Origin: Planctomycetota bacterium | GTDB taxonomy: Bacteria; Planctomycetota; DG-23; SLPQ01 | Length of the DNA: 5,296 bases | Direction of reading: 5' to 3' | NCBI GenBank assembly: GCA_021160625.1 | Contig: JAGHCE010000106.1 | Location: forward strand, 1 to 5,296 | Shown: positions 1 to 5,296 of the stretch, piece by piece | Layout of the letters: the number at the start of each line of letters is the position of its first letter | Position numbering within the stretch: position 1 is the first letter of the stretch | Made by a program: the position numbers and the translations under genes | Notes under the pieces: generated by a model | Told to the model about the DNA's origin: nothing | The model's database searches: none | Seen by the model: the letters and a program-made list of their open reading frames with translations, nothing else

Positions 1-2
1 CC

Positions 3-65
3 GCAGTGGTGATGGAAATAAGCGATGAATGGGAAAGAGGTCGAACCTATCTCACAATGAAAACC
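3..65 (+). CDS. C-terminal tail of an IS256 (mutator)-family transposase, 5'-truncated by window edge
   Basis: Frame 3 is open from the window start and ends at TAA (63-65), giving AVVMEISDEWERGRTYLTMKT. From memory, the pattern of a hydrophobic stretch, then (I/Q)S(D/E)EW, a few residues, G+, and YL(T/N)M is the usual ending of IS256/mutator-type DDE transposases, which cut and paste or copy the insertion sequence. The catalytic DDE residues would lie upstream of the window, so intactness cannot be judged. An A/T-rich sequence resembling an IS256-type terminus follows 44 nt downstream, which is where the right end of such an element should be. Only about 20 residues are visible, so the call rests on a short motif plus its context. 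The alternative is the tail of an unrelated gene. Confidence 0.6.
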
Positions 66-108
66 TAACTCGGAAACGGTGAACACCTTGACCTGCTACC
101 GCACAGAA

Positions 109-139
109 CAGAATTTACAGAAAAAAAATTGCATTGCCG
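109..139 (+). mobile_element. Probable right terminal inverted repeat of an IS256-type insertion sequence
   Basis: The stretch runs ACAGAATTTACAG, a run of eight A, then TTGCATTGCC. Read inward from 139 it begins GGCAATGCAATTTT, followed by CTGTAAATTCTGT. This resembles the outer ends of IS256-family elements as I recall them, and it sits just after the transposase tail. The outer edge is probably near 139. The left end lies outside the window, so the inverted repeat and the expected 8-9 bp target duplication cannot be confirmed. Confidence 0.5.
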
Positions 140-467
140 CTGCTGTCTGTGCGAAATCCCGGGTATCTTGAGTAAGCGCATGCTACCCCCCCCCCGCCGC
201 TTGTATCAAGAACATTTTCGAATATCTTCACTTTTTGAAAATGCCGGCTATGCTGCTTGGTGCCCATTCTTTTCCTACTTAATCCGCACTTGTAGCGTCG
301 AATCACCACGCCGGGGCGGAAACCGCCGCCGCAGCGGGCGAAAAACATTATGGTAAAATGCCCCCCAAGGCCTTTGGAAGGTCGCTTGGCGACGGGTTTC
401 CCGCCGTCTGAGGGCCGTTCCGGTCGAAATATAACTCCACAACAGTCAAAGATTTACGGCCATTTAC
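140..467. other. Non-coding stretch without a recognisable gene
   Basis: About 330 nt lie between the IS end and the promoter of the first glycosyltransferase. I see no ORF with family-like protein sequence, and the two short overlapping ORFs here look random. Visible details are a run of ten C at 186-195; a GGCGG-AAA-CCGCC hairpin at 315-327; an extended -10-like TGGTAAAAT at 351-359 with no -35 partner; the self-complementary AAGGCCTT at 367-374; and a GTCGC-TTG-GCGAC hairpin at 381-393. It could be old intergenic sequence disrupted by the IS insertion. Confidence 0.5.
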
Positions 468-496
468 TTGACAATGTGGAAAACGTGGTGGATACT
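468..496 (+). promoter_or_regulatory. Sigma70-type promoter for the first glycosyltransferase
   Basis: A perfect -35 box TTGACA (468-473) is followed after exactly 17 nt by GATACT (491-496), which matches TATAAT at four of six positions. Transcription would start near 503, giving a leader of about 150 nt before the ATG at 654. The TTG of this -35 box also opens an in-frame upstream extension of the gene, which argues against using that extension as coding sequence. Confidence 0.6.
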
Positions 497-502
497 TCCA
501 TA

Positions 503-653
503 TGAGAGGGGGCAGAACCGGCTCCAAGAGCGCCTGTGGTTAGAGCCTTTGCCGGTTTTGGCCGGGGAAGCGGCAAGAGGCACTGCTTCCAGGACTTCAA
601 GGGGAGGGCGGGCCGGATTTGGCCCGCTCTGTAAGTCACCTCAGGAGGGTACC
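503..653 (+). promoter_or_regulatory. Long structured 5' leader of the first glycosyltransferase
   Basis: About 150 nt separate the predicted transcription start from the start codon. The leader contains three inverted repeats: AACCGGC (516-522) with GCCGGTT (551-557); GGAAGC (565-570) with GCTTCC (585-590); and a 10-bp stem of AGGGCGGGCC (605-614) with GGCCCGCTCT (621-630), with one G-U pair and a GGATTT loop. The last hairpin ends 12 nt before the Shine-Dalgarno sequence. No U-tract follows it, so it is not a classical intrinsic terminator. I recognise no known riboswitch class. Confidence 0.4.
643..649 (+). promoter_or_regulatory. Strong Shine-Dalgarno site fixing the start of the first glycosyltransferase
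   Basis: AGGAGGG lies 4-5 nt before ATG 654. It is the only strong ribosome-binding site near the 5' end of this reading frame, and it supports the 409-residue product over the 471-residue version starting at TTG 468. Confidence 0.85.
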
Positions 654-1883
654 ATGGCGCGTGAGAATCCTATCGTAATGATTTCCAGCTATCCGCCTCG
701 CCTGTGTGGAATAGGAACCTTTGCCGAAGAAGCGCGCGAGTTCATCCAGAAACACCATCCGGAAAGGGATGTTCTCGTCATCTCGCACACCGACGGCGCC
801 GGCGAAGGCGTTTATCCCATCATCGATATGTCCAAACGCACCTGGTGGAGGCCGGTGGTCGAGCTCATCGAAAAACTTGACCCCTACGCCGTTCACATCG
901 AGCACGAGTACGGTCTCTACGAGTACCACGACGAGCGCGGCCAGGGCGACGGCAACGGCGGGCTCCTCGAGATGCTCGACGCCCTGGAAAACTACCCCGT
1001 GGTGATCGAGCCGCACACGGTGCATGGGTGGCTTAACGAATTCGAGGCTAACTTCGTCTACGAGATGTGCCGTCGGGCCAACATCGTCCTCTTCAAATGC
1101 CACTACCAGAAATGGCGTCTCGAGTGGACCTTCCCATCGCACGGCTGGCCCATCCCGACGAACGTTCTCGTCGTGCCGCACGGGGCGCGCCCGGACAAGG
1201 GCTGGCCGGCCAGGGAAATCCCGGCTCTCAAGCGCGAGCTCGGCTTCGACCAGTATCCCTCTATGGGTGGTCGCCTGGTGGGGCTGGTCGGCTGGATACA
1301 GTCCAACAAGCGCTGGGACATCCTCACCTCGATGTGGGAGGAGATCGCCGACGAGATCAGGAAGACCAATGGCGAGGAATGGGACCTTCTGGCCGCCGGG
1401 GCGATGCGCGACCCGAATCACCGGCAGGACTATGAGAAATACAAGGGCGAAGTCAGCTTCCTCGAGAAGCAGGGGTTGGCCCACTACTACGAGTTCGTCC
1501 CGCGCGGAGACATATACTACAAGGTGATGGCCTGTTGCGATTTCGTCGTGTTGCCGTCGGTGGACGAGACGCAGTCGGGGACGCTCGCGCGGATTATTGC
1601 ACTCAACAAACCCTACATAACCACCGCACCGATGGAGGGCCTCACCGCGCAGACGCTTGAAAGCGGGGGCGGGCTGCTCTTTACCAACAAGCAGATGCTC
1701 AAGGAAGAGGTCCTCAAGCTGGCCACCGATGAGAACCTGAGATTCGAGCTGGGAAAAAACCTGAGGACGTACCTCGAGACGACCGTATCCTGGGACGTCG
1801 TGGTCGGGCAGTACGACGAGGCGTACGAGCTGGCCAGGAACGCCGTCGCGGGCAGGAAAGTGGAGATACCGCTGGAGTTCTAA
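654..1883 (+). CDS. GT-B fold glycosyltransferase (GT4-like), 409 aa
   Basis: This is probably a cytoplasmic retaining glycosyltransferase that moves a sugar from a nucleotide-activated donor. Donor and acceptor are unknown. There is no signal peptide or membrane segment. The first Rossmann half carries SSYPPRLCGIGTF (residues 11-23), a Gly-rich loop that marks a GT4-type subgroup, then HIEHEYGLYEY (81-91), EPHTVHG (119-125) and VPHG (174-177). The second half carries GWIQSNKRWD (213-222), corresponding to the usual G-x-lid-x-x-KG donor-site loop, and DETQSGTLAR (304-313) where GT4 enzymes have E-x7-E. The second Glu of that motif appears to be replaced by Arg313. The length is normal for a single GT-B enzyme. 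The start at ATG 654 is chosen for its Shine-Dalgarno site. The 62-codon extension upstream runs through the promoter and leader and has no family-like sequence. The enzyme probably works with the second glycosyltransferase downstream. The fold and class are secure, the activity is not. Confidence 0.88.
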   Translation: MARENPIVMISSYPPRLCGIGTFAEEAREFIQKHHPERDVLVISHTDGAGEGVYPIIDMSKRTWWRPVVELIEKLDPYAVHIEHEYGLYEYHDERGQGDGNGGLLEMLDALENYPVVIEPHTVHGWLNEFEANFVYEMCRRANIVLFKCHYQKWRLEWTFPSHGWPIPTNVLVVPHGARPDKGWPAREIPALKRELGFDQYPSMGGRLVGLVGWIQSNKRWDILTSMWEEIADEIRKTNGEEWDLLAAGAMRDPNHRQDYEKYKGEVSFLEKQGLAHYYEFVPRGDIYYKVMACCDFVVLPSVDETQSGTLARIIALNKPYITTAPMEGLTAQTLESGGGLLFTNKQMLKEEVLKLATDENLRFELGKNLRTYLETTVSWDVVVGQYDEAYELARNAVAGRKVEIPLEF

Positions 1884-1931
1884 GCTGTGTCTGACAACTC
1901 GATTCGTCGTGAGGTCCGGCGAAAAGTTCTC

Positions 1932-1960
1932 TTGGGCTTTGCAGCCGGCCGCAGTATAAT
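1932..1960 (+). promoter_or_regulatory. Promoter for the two-domain glycosyltransferase gene
   Basis: A perfect -10 box TATAAT (1955-1960) is preceded after 17 nt by TTGGGC (1932-1937), a weak -35 that keeps the TTG. Transcription would start near 1967, leaving a short leader of about 24 nt. This suggests the second gene can be transcribed separately from the first, although read-through from upstream is also likely since I see no clear terminator in 1884-1931. Confidence 0.55.
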
Positions 1961-1990
1961 GAAGTTTTTAGGCACAGCCTGAGAGGGAAA

Positions 1991-4309
1991 ATGGCTCAAG
2001 GCGCAAAGGATTTGTCTTTTCCGAGTGTTCCCGCCTCCTTCATCGGTACGTACGTGCCGCGCCACTGCGGCATTGCCACCTTTACCCACGATTTGGCCGG
2101 TGCCGTTGCGGGCGTCTGCGGGGAAACCCTCGGCGAGGGCCGCACGGTGCGCATCGTGGCCATAAACGACCAGCCCGAGGGATATCCATACGGCACCGAG
2201 GTTTCCTTCGAAATTCGCCGAAACCAGAAGCGCGACTACATCGAAGCAGCCAATTTCCTCAACGTCGCCCCTGTCGAGGTCGTATGCCTCCAGCACGAGT
2301 TCGGCATCTTCGGAGGGGCGGACGGCAGCCATATCCTTTCGCTGCTGGCCAATCTTAAGAAACCCGTCATCACCACCTTTCACACGGTTATCAAGGAGCC
2401 CTCCCAGGGGCAGCGGGAGACGCTCAAGGAGGTCGCGAGCCTCTCGACAGCGGTGGTGGTGATGGCCTCGCGCGCCGGGGAAATGCTGAGCGACATTTAC
2501 GGCATCCCGCGCGAAAAGATACGCTTCACCCACCACGGCGTGCCGGACGTGCCGTTCGTCAACCCTTCGCAGTACAAGGAGAAGTTCCAGGTGGAGGGGC
2601 GGCCGGTGGTGCTGACGTTCGGCCTCATCAGCCCGAACAAGGGCATCGAGTACGCCATAGACGCCATTGCCGACGTCGCAAAGGACTTTCCCGACGTCGC
2701 CTACATCGTCCTCGGCGCGACGCACCCTGAAATCAAGCGGCGCGAGGGGGAAATGTACCGCGTGTCGCTCGAAAATCGCGTCGAGGAGCAGGGCATCGAG
2801 GACAACGTCATCTTCTTCAACCAGTACGTCACTCTCGATCAGCTCTGCGAGTTCCTCCTTGCCTGTGACGTTTACGTCACGCCGTACCTCAGCAGGGAAC
2901 AGATTGTCTCCGGGACGCTCGCCTACGCGATAGGCTGCGGCAAGGCGATCGTTTCGACGCCGTACTGGTACGCCGAGGAGATGGTGCCGCAGGCCCACGG
3001 GCGCCTGGTCGATTTCAAGGACAGTTGCGCCTTAGCAGGGGAAATCCGCTCGCTCCTGGCGGACCCCGAGGAGCTTGAAGGCGTCCGGAAGGCCTCCTAT
3101 GACTTCGGCAGGAGTATGATCTGGCGGGAGGTGGCCAGGCGCTACGTTGAGGTGATGCAGGAAGCCGTCGCGAAGTATGCCCCTGGTGTGCGTCGCGCCG
3201 AGGTACGGCGCAGGGCGGTCCCGACTTTGAAGCTCCCGGACGTGAACCTCAGGCACCTTGCGATACTCACGGACCAGACGGGTATCCTGCACCACGCCGT
3301 CTTTGCCACGCCGGACAGGAACTACGGTTACTATACGGACGACCAGTCGAGGGCGCTCGTCGTGGCGGCCTACAACTGGAAGCTCTTCCAGGACCCGGCG
3401 GTCCTGCCGCTTTTCGATGCGTATCTCTCGTTTATCCTCCACGCCTTCAAGCCCAAGGCGGGGTACTTCCGCAACCATATGTCCTACGACAGGAAATGGC
3501 TCGACGAGGGAAACGAGGACTGCCGTGGGCGCGCGCTGTGGGCGCTGGGCGCAGCGGTGGCCTACGCACCCAACGAGGCGGTGGTGGGGCTTGCGGCGAG
3601 GCTCTTTGCGCAGGCCTCCCGGCACGCCGAGGAGATGGTCTCGCCCCGCGCCTGCGCTTACACGGTGCTGGGATGCCACGAGTACCTGCGAAGGTTCTCC
3701 GGCGCAAGCGACGTGCGGCGGTTGCGCGAAGTCCTTGCATACCGCATCTGGTATCTTTTCGACGGGAATGCCGGCGGCGACTGGCCCTGGGCCGAGGACA
3801 CTCTTGCCGGCGAGAGCGCCTGCCTCGCGCACGCGATCATACTCGCCGGCCGCTGGCTTCACGACGACAAGATGCTCCAGACCGGCCTGGATGCGCTTGG
3901 CTGGCTCGTCTCGGTACAGACCGATGAGGCCGGCAGATTGAACGTCGTCGGGGACGAGGGGCCGATGACGCGCGACGGCGAGAGGGCCGAGTTCGCCCAG
4001 AAGCCCCTCGAGGTCGCCGGCCTCATAGGCGCCTGCCAGGAAGCCTTTCTCGTCACCCGCGACCAGGACTGGTACGGCAAACTGCGGATGTGCTTCAACT
4101 GGTTCCTCGGTAGGAACGTCGCCGGAGAGCCGCTCTATGACTCAACGACCGGCGGCTGCTGCGACGCGATACAGCGCACGGGAATAAACTTGAACGAGGG
4201 CGCCGAGTCCACCATCGCCTGGCTCCACGGCCTTCATATGATGCACGACGTCTCTGTTTCCCAGTCGCTCGTTGGAACGCTGCCCTTTATCGGGGCGAAC
4301 GTCGAGTAG
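1991..4309 (+). CDS. Two-domain protein: GT4-type glycosyltransferase fused to a C-terminal (alpha/alpha) toroid-like domain, 772 aa
   Basis: Residues 1 to about 395 form a GT-B glycosyltransferase: FIGTYVPRHCGIATFT (17-32), LQHEFGIFGG (100-109), TFHTV (129-133), THHGV (180-184), the donor-site loop FGLISPNKGIEY (210-221) and REQIVSGTLAYAIGCGK (302-318) in the place of the E-x7-E region. An Arg-rich linker (about 398-410) leads to an all-helical domain of about 360 residues. Its conserved-looking polar motifs are YTDDQSRAL (448-456), DEGNEDCRGRALWALG (505-520), DWPWAED (597-603), AQKPLEVAGLI (669-679), STTGGCCDAI (718-727) and NLNEGAESTIAWL (733-745). That pattern resembles the six-hairpin glycosidase/toroid fold, and I recall similar GT4 fusions in other bacteria. 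The helical half could bind or process the glycan made by the first half, but this is inference. No signal peptide or membrane segment is seen, so it is likely cytoplasmic. The start ATG 1991 has GAGAGGG just upstream. A promoter sits 30 nt before the start codon. Substrates are unknown. Confidence 0.87.
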   Translation: MAQGAKDLSFPSVPASFIGTYVPRHCGIATFTHDLAGAVAGVCGETLGEGRTVRIVAINDQPEGYPYGTEVSFEIRRNQKRDYIEAANFLNVAPVEVVCLQHEFGIFGGADGSHILSLLANLKKPVITTFHTVIKEPSQGQRETLKEVASLSTAVVVMASRAGEMLSDIYGIPREKIRFTHHGVPDVPFVNPSQYKEKFQVEGRPVVLTFGLISPNKGIEYAIDAIADVAKDFPDVAYIVLGATHPEIKRREGEMYRVSLENRVEEQGIEDNVIFFNQYVTLDQLCEFLLACDVYVTPYLSREQIVSGTLAYAIGCGKAIVSTPYWYAEEMVPQAHGRLVDFKDSCALAGEIRSLLADPEELEGVRKASYDFGRSMIWREVARRYVEVMQEAVAKYAPGVRRAEVRRRAVPTLKLPDVNLRHLAILTDQTGILHHAVFATPDRNYGYYTDDQSRALVVAAYNWKLFQDPAVLPLFDAYLSFILHAFKPKAGYFRNHMSYDRKWLDEGNEDCRGRALWALGAAVAYAPNEAVVGLAARLFAQASRHAEEMVSPRACAYTVLGCHEYLRRFSGASDVRRLREVLAYRIWYLFDGNAGGDWPWAEDTLAGESACLAHAIILAGRWLHDDKMLQTGLDALGWLVSVQTDEAGRLNVVGDEGPMTRDGERAEFAQKPLEVAGLIGACQEAFLVTRDQDWYGKLRMCFNWFLGRNVAGEPLYDSTTGGCCDAIQRTGINLNEGAESTIAWLHGLHMMHDVSVSQSLVGTLPFIGANVE

Positions 4310-4363
4310 GCCCTCCGCTAAACCATCCACGGTAGGTGCCTTAGCACACGCAGAATAAATGCC

Positions 4364-4383
4364 GGCGGACAAGAATGTCCGCC
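4364..4383. repeat. Palindrome 1 of the convergent intergenic region
   Basis: GGCGGACA (4364-4371) and TGTCCGCC (4376-4383) form a perfect 8-bp stem around an AGAA loop. It is the first of five palindromes after the two-domain glycosyltransferase gene. There is no U-tract, so terminator function is possible but not shown. Confidence 0.75.
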
Positions 4384-4417
4384 CTGCCCATCGGCTTGCC
4401 GCACGCGGAATAATTAA

Positions 4418-4491
4418 TGTAGGGGCGCAATTTATTGCGCCCGCAGGTGAAGAGCGCGGGTGCATTGGGCGCGATAAATCGCGCCCCTACA
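4418..4491. repeat. REPIN/MITE-like unit: two inverted 25-nt palindromic repeats
   Basis: The unit begins TGTAGGGGCGC (4418-4428) and ends with its exact complement GCGCCCCTACA (4481-4491). Each end carries its own hairpin. In the left one, GGGCGCAAT (4423-4431) pairs with ATTGCGCCC (4434-4442). In the right one, GGGCGCGAT (4467-4475) pairs with ATCGCGCCC (4478-4486). The left 25 nt and the complement of the right 25 nt differ at only two positions, and these two pair with each other (A4429-T4436 against G4473-C4480). Paired inverted REPs of this size are known as REPINs and are usually spread by RAYT transposases. No such gene is in the window. Confidence 0.75.
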
Positions 4492-4515
4492 CAGCCACCA
4501 GTGCCACATAGCATT

Positions 4516-4541
4516 TGTAGGGGCGAGGCATTGCCTCACCC
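4516..4541. repeat. Palindrome 4, sharing the TGTAGGGGCG flank with the REPIN-like unit
   Basis: It begins with the same TGTAGGGGCG as the unit at 4418 but carries a different core: GAGGC (4525-4529) pairs with GCCTC (4533-4537), and GGG (4521-4523) with CCC (4539-4541), across one C-A mismatch. The octamer GCAGGTGA follows both copies, at 4443-4450 and at 4550-4557, which suggests that the similarity extends beyond the hairpin. Confidence 0.7.
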
Positions 4542-4559
4542 GCGGAAGGGCAGGTGACT

Positions 4560-4580
4560 GCCGCAGACAACGTCTGCGGC
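4560..4580. repeat. Palindrome 5, just downstream of the lemA stop codon
   Basis: GCCGCAGAC (4560-4568) and GTCTGCGGC (4572-4580) form a perfect 9-bp stem with an AAC loop. A second, weaker hairpin, CCCCC (4581-4585) with GGGGG (4596-4600), lies between it and lemA. Transcripts from the minus strand meet these about 12-50 nt after the lemA stop. They may halt or protect the mRNA, but no U-tract follows. Confidence 0.7.
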
Positions 4581-4612
4581 CCCCCGTAGCAGGAAGGGGG
4601 CGAAGTCCTCCC

Positions 4613-5197
4613 TTAGCCGGTGAAATCGACGGCGGGGACGGTTTCGGTTTCGCTCTTGGGGGCTTCGAAGTAGTCGGCCTGGGAGACGCCGGCCCACTTC
4701 ACGAAGTACCGGCCGAAGAAGGACTTGGCGAACGTATTCAAGTCCTTCACGGCCTCGTTGTAGCGGGTGCGGGCAACGGCAATGCGGTTCTCAGTGCCCT
4801 CGAGCTGGTCCTGGAGGGACAGGAAGTTTTCACTCGCCTTGAGGTCGGGATAATTTTCCTGGAGCATCAGGAGGCGCGAGAGAACGCCTTCAATGCGCGA
4901 CGCGGCCTGCATCTGTGCGGGGCGGCCCTGGGCGGCGAAGTAGGCCTTGCGGGTGTTGGCGAGTTCCTCGAAAATGCCCTTTTCGTGGGCCGCGTAGCCC
5001 TTCACGGTGGACACGAGGTTCGGGATGAGGTCAAAGCGGCGCTTTAGCTGCGCGTCGACGTTGCCCCAGGCCTCTTTGACCGCCTGCTCCTTGGCGACGG
5101 CGCTGTTGTATCCTGTCACATAAAAGAGCAAACCGCCAAGGCCGACGATGACGACAACCACGGCGAGCACAACCAAGAGAAGGATGAACTTTTTCAC
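4613..5197 (-). CDS. lemA: LemA family protein, 194 aa
   Basis: This is a LemA-family protein, anchored by one N-terminal membrane helix with a helical-bundle domain outside the cytoplasmic membrane. The molecular role of the family is poorly defined; members often sit beside TPM-domain proteins. Residues 4-27 are a continuous hydrophobic segment after MKK, followed by YN (30-31). The family core is plain: WGNVDAQLKRRFDLIPNLV (44-62), VKGYAAHE (65-72), NYPDLKASENFLSLQ (115-129) and ENRIAVARTRYNEAV (136-150). The length is typical and the gene looks intact. The start codon is GTG at 5197, preceded by GGAGG six nt upstream; an in-frame TAA at 5215-5213 leaves no room for a longer product. It follows the TPM-type gene by 36 nt on the same strand, so the two are probably co-transcribed. 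It converges on the glycosyltransferase gene. Confidence 0.95.
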   Translation of the reverse strand: MKKFILLLVVLAVVVVIVGLGGLLFYVTGYNSAVAKEQAVKEAWGNVDAQLKRRFDLIPNLVSTVKGYAAHEKGIFEELANTRKAYFAAQGRPAQMQAASRIEGVLSRLLMLQENYPDLKASENFLSLQDQLEGTENRIAVARTRYNEAVKDLNTFAKSFFGRYFVKWAGVSQADYFEAPKSETETVPAVDFTG

Positions 5198-5233
5198 TTC
5201 ACGCCTCCATATTTAGCGTTTCGTTTACGGCTC

Positions 5234-5296
5234 CTACCAGCTGCCGCCGGCGCCTCCGCCGCCGAAGCTTCCCCCGCCTCCGCCACCGAAGGACCC
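5234..5296 (-). CDS. C-terminal tail of a probable TPM-domain (YgcG-like) membrane protein, cut by window edge
   Basis: On the minus strand the last 20 codons before TAG (5236-5234) read GSFGGGGGGSFGGGGAGGSW. A Gly/Ser/Phe-rich tail ending in SW or SGSW is typical of TPM-domain proteins (TPM_phosphatase, YgcG type): secreted or membrane-anchored proteins with an N-terminal signal, an extracytoplasmic TPM domain, a membrane helix and this flexible tail. Only the tail is in the window, so the TPM domain itself is inferred from the tail plus the adjacent lemA, its common partner. The gene lies upstream of lemA in the transcription direction. Confidence 0.75.
   Translation of the reverse strand, partial: GSFGGGGGGSFGGGGAGGSW

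Noticed and set aside
186..195. Run of ten C as a phase-variation tract
   Set aside because: It lies in a region without a convincing gene or promoter that it could switch. A length error in assembly is as likely.
129..356. Short overlapping ORFs on both strands after the IS end
   Set aside because: The plus-strand ORF runs through the C-tract, starts inside the IS terminal repeat, and neither protein looks like a known family.
351..359. Extended -10-like TGGTAAAAT as a promoter
   Set aside because: There is no -35 match at the right distance, and a much better promoter lies at 468-496.
468..653. 62-codon N-terminal extension of the first glycosyltransferase starting at TTG 468
   Set aside because: The TTG is part of a perfect -35 box, the translated extension has no family-like sequence, and a strong Shine-Dalgarno site stands before ATG 654.
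636..1484. 282-codon open frame on the minus strand
   Set aside because: It lies wholly opposite the first glycosyltransferase, its protein is low in recognisable motifs, and long antisense frames are common in GC-rich genes.
1880..2998. 372-codon open frame on the minus strand
   Set aside because: It mirrors the GT domain of the second gene codon for codon, with repeated Val/Asp/Arg runs typical of antisense translation, and shows no domain I recognise.
3032..3862. 276-codon open frame on the minus strand
   Set aside because: It is a shadow of the helical domain of the second gene, which has clear conserved motifs in its own frame.
4364..4580. CRISPR array
   Set aside because: The repeats are palindromes of different sequence and irregular spacing, without uniform repeats or spacers and without cas genes nearby.

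Overview
The window reads as GC-rich bacterial chromosomal DNA, probably from an uncultured or environmental lineage. Three complete genes are supported, plus two gene fragments cut by the window edges. The sequence does not fix the phylum. Paired glycosyltransferases of this type together with a LemA/TPM cassette are compatible with several environmental Gram-negative groups, and I do not claim one.

Layout. Positions 1-139 look like the right end of an IS256 (mutator)-type insertion sequence: the last 20 or so codons of a transposase, then an A/T-rich terminal inverted-repeat-like end. Positions 140-467 hold no convincing gene. A good sigma70-type promoter (468-496) then leads into an unusually long, hairpin-rich leader (about 150 nt) that ends in a strong Shine-Dalgarno site. 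It precedes a 409-residue GT-B glycosyltransferase (654-1883). After 107 nt that contain a second promoter with a perfect TATAAT box comes a 772-residue protein (1991-4309). Its first half is another GT4-type glycosyltransferase and its second half an alpha-helical, probably (alpha/alpha)6-toroid, domain. The two enzymes share the N-terminal signature PR-x-CGI-x-TF and a similar His-Glu-aromatic-Gly motif, so they are probably distant paralogues acting in one glycan or glycoside pathway. Acceptor and product cannot be read from the sequence.

The 303-nt gap between the convergent genes (4310-4612) is the most unusual part. It is packed with five short palindromes whose stem cores all differ, while several share the flank TGTAGGGGCG. 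Two of them are inverted copies forming a REPIN/MITE-like 74-nt unit, and the two differences between them fall on paired bases (A-T replaced by G-C), which suggests selection for the hairpin.

On the minus strand, a LemA-family membrane-anchored protein (4613-5197) lies 36 nt downstream of a gene of which only the Gly-rich, Trp-ending tail is in the window (5234-5296). That tail is typical of TPM-domain (YgcG-like) proteins, the usual partners of LemA.
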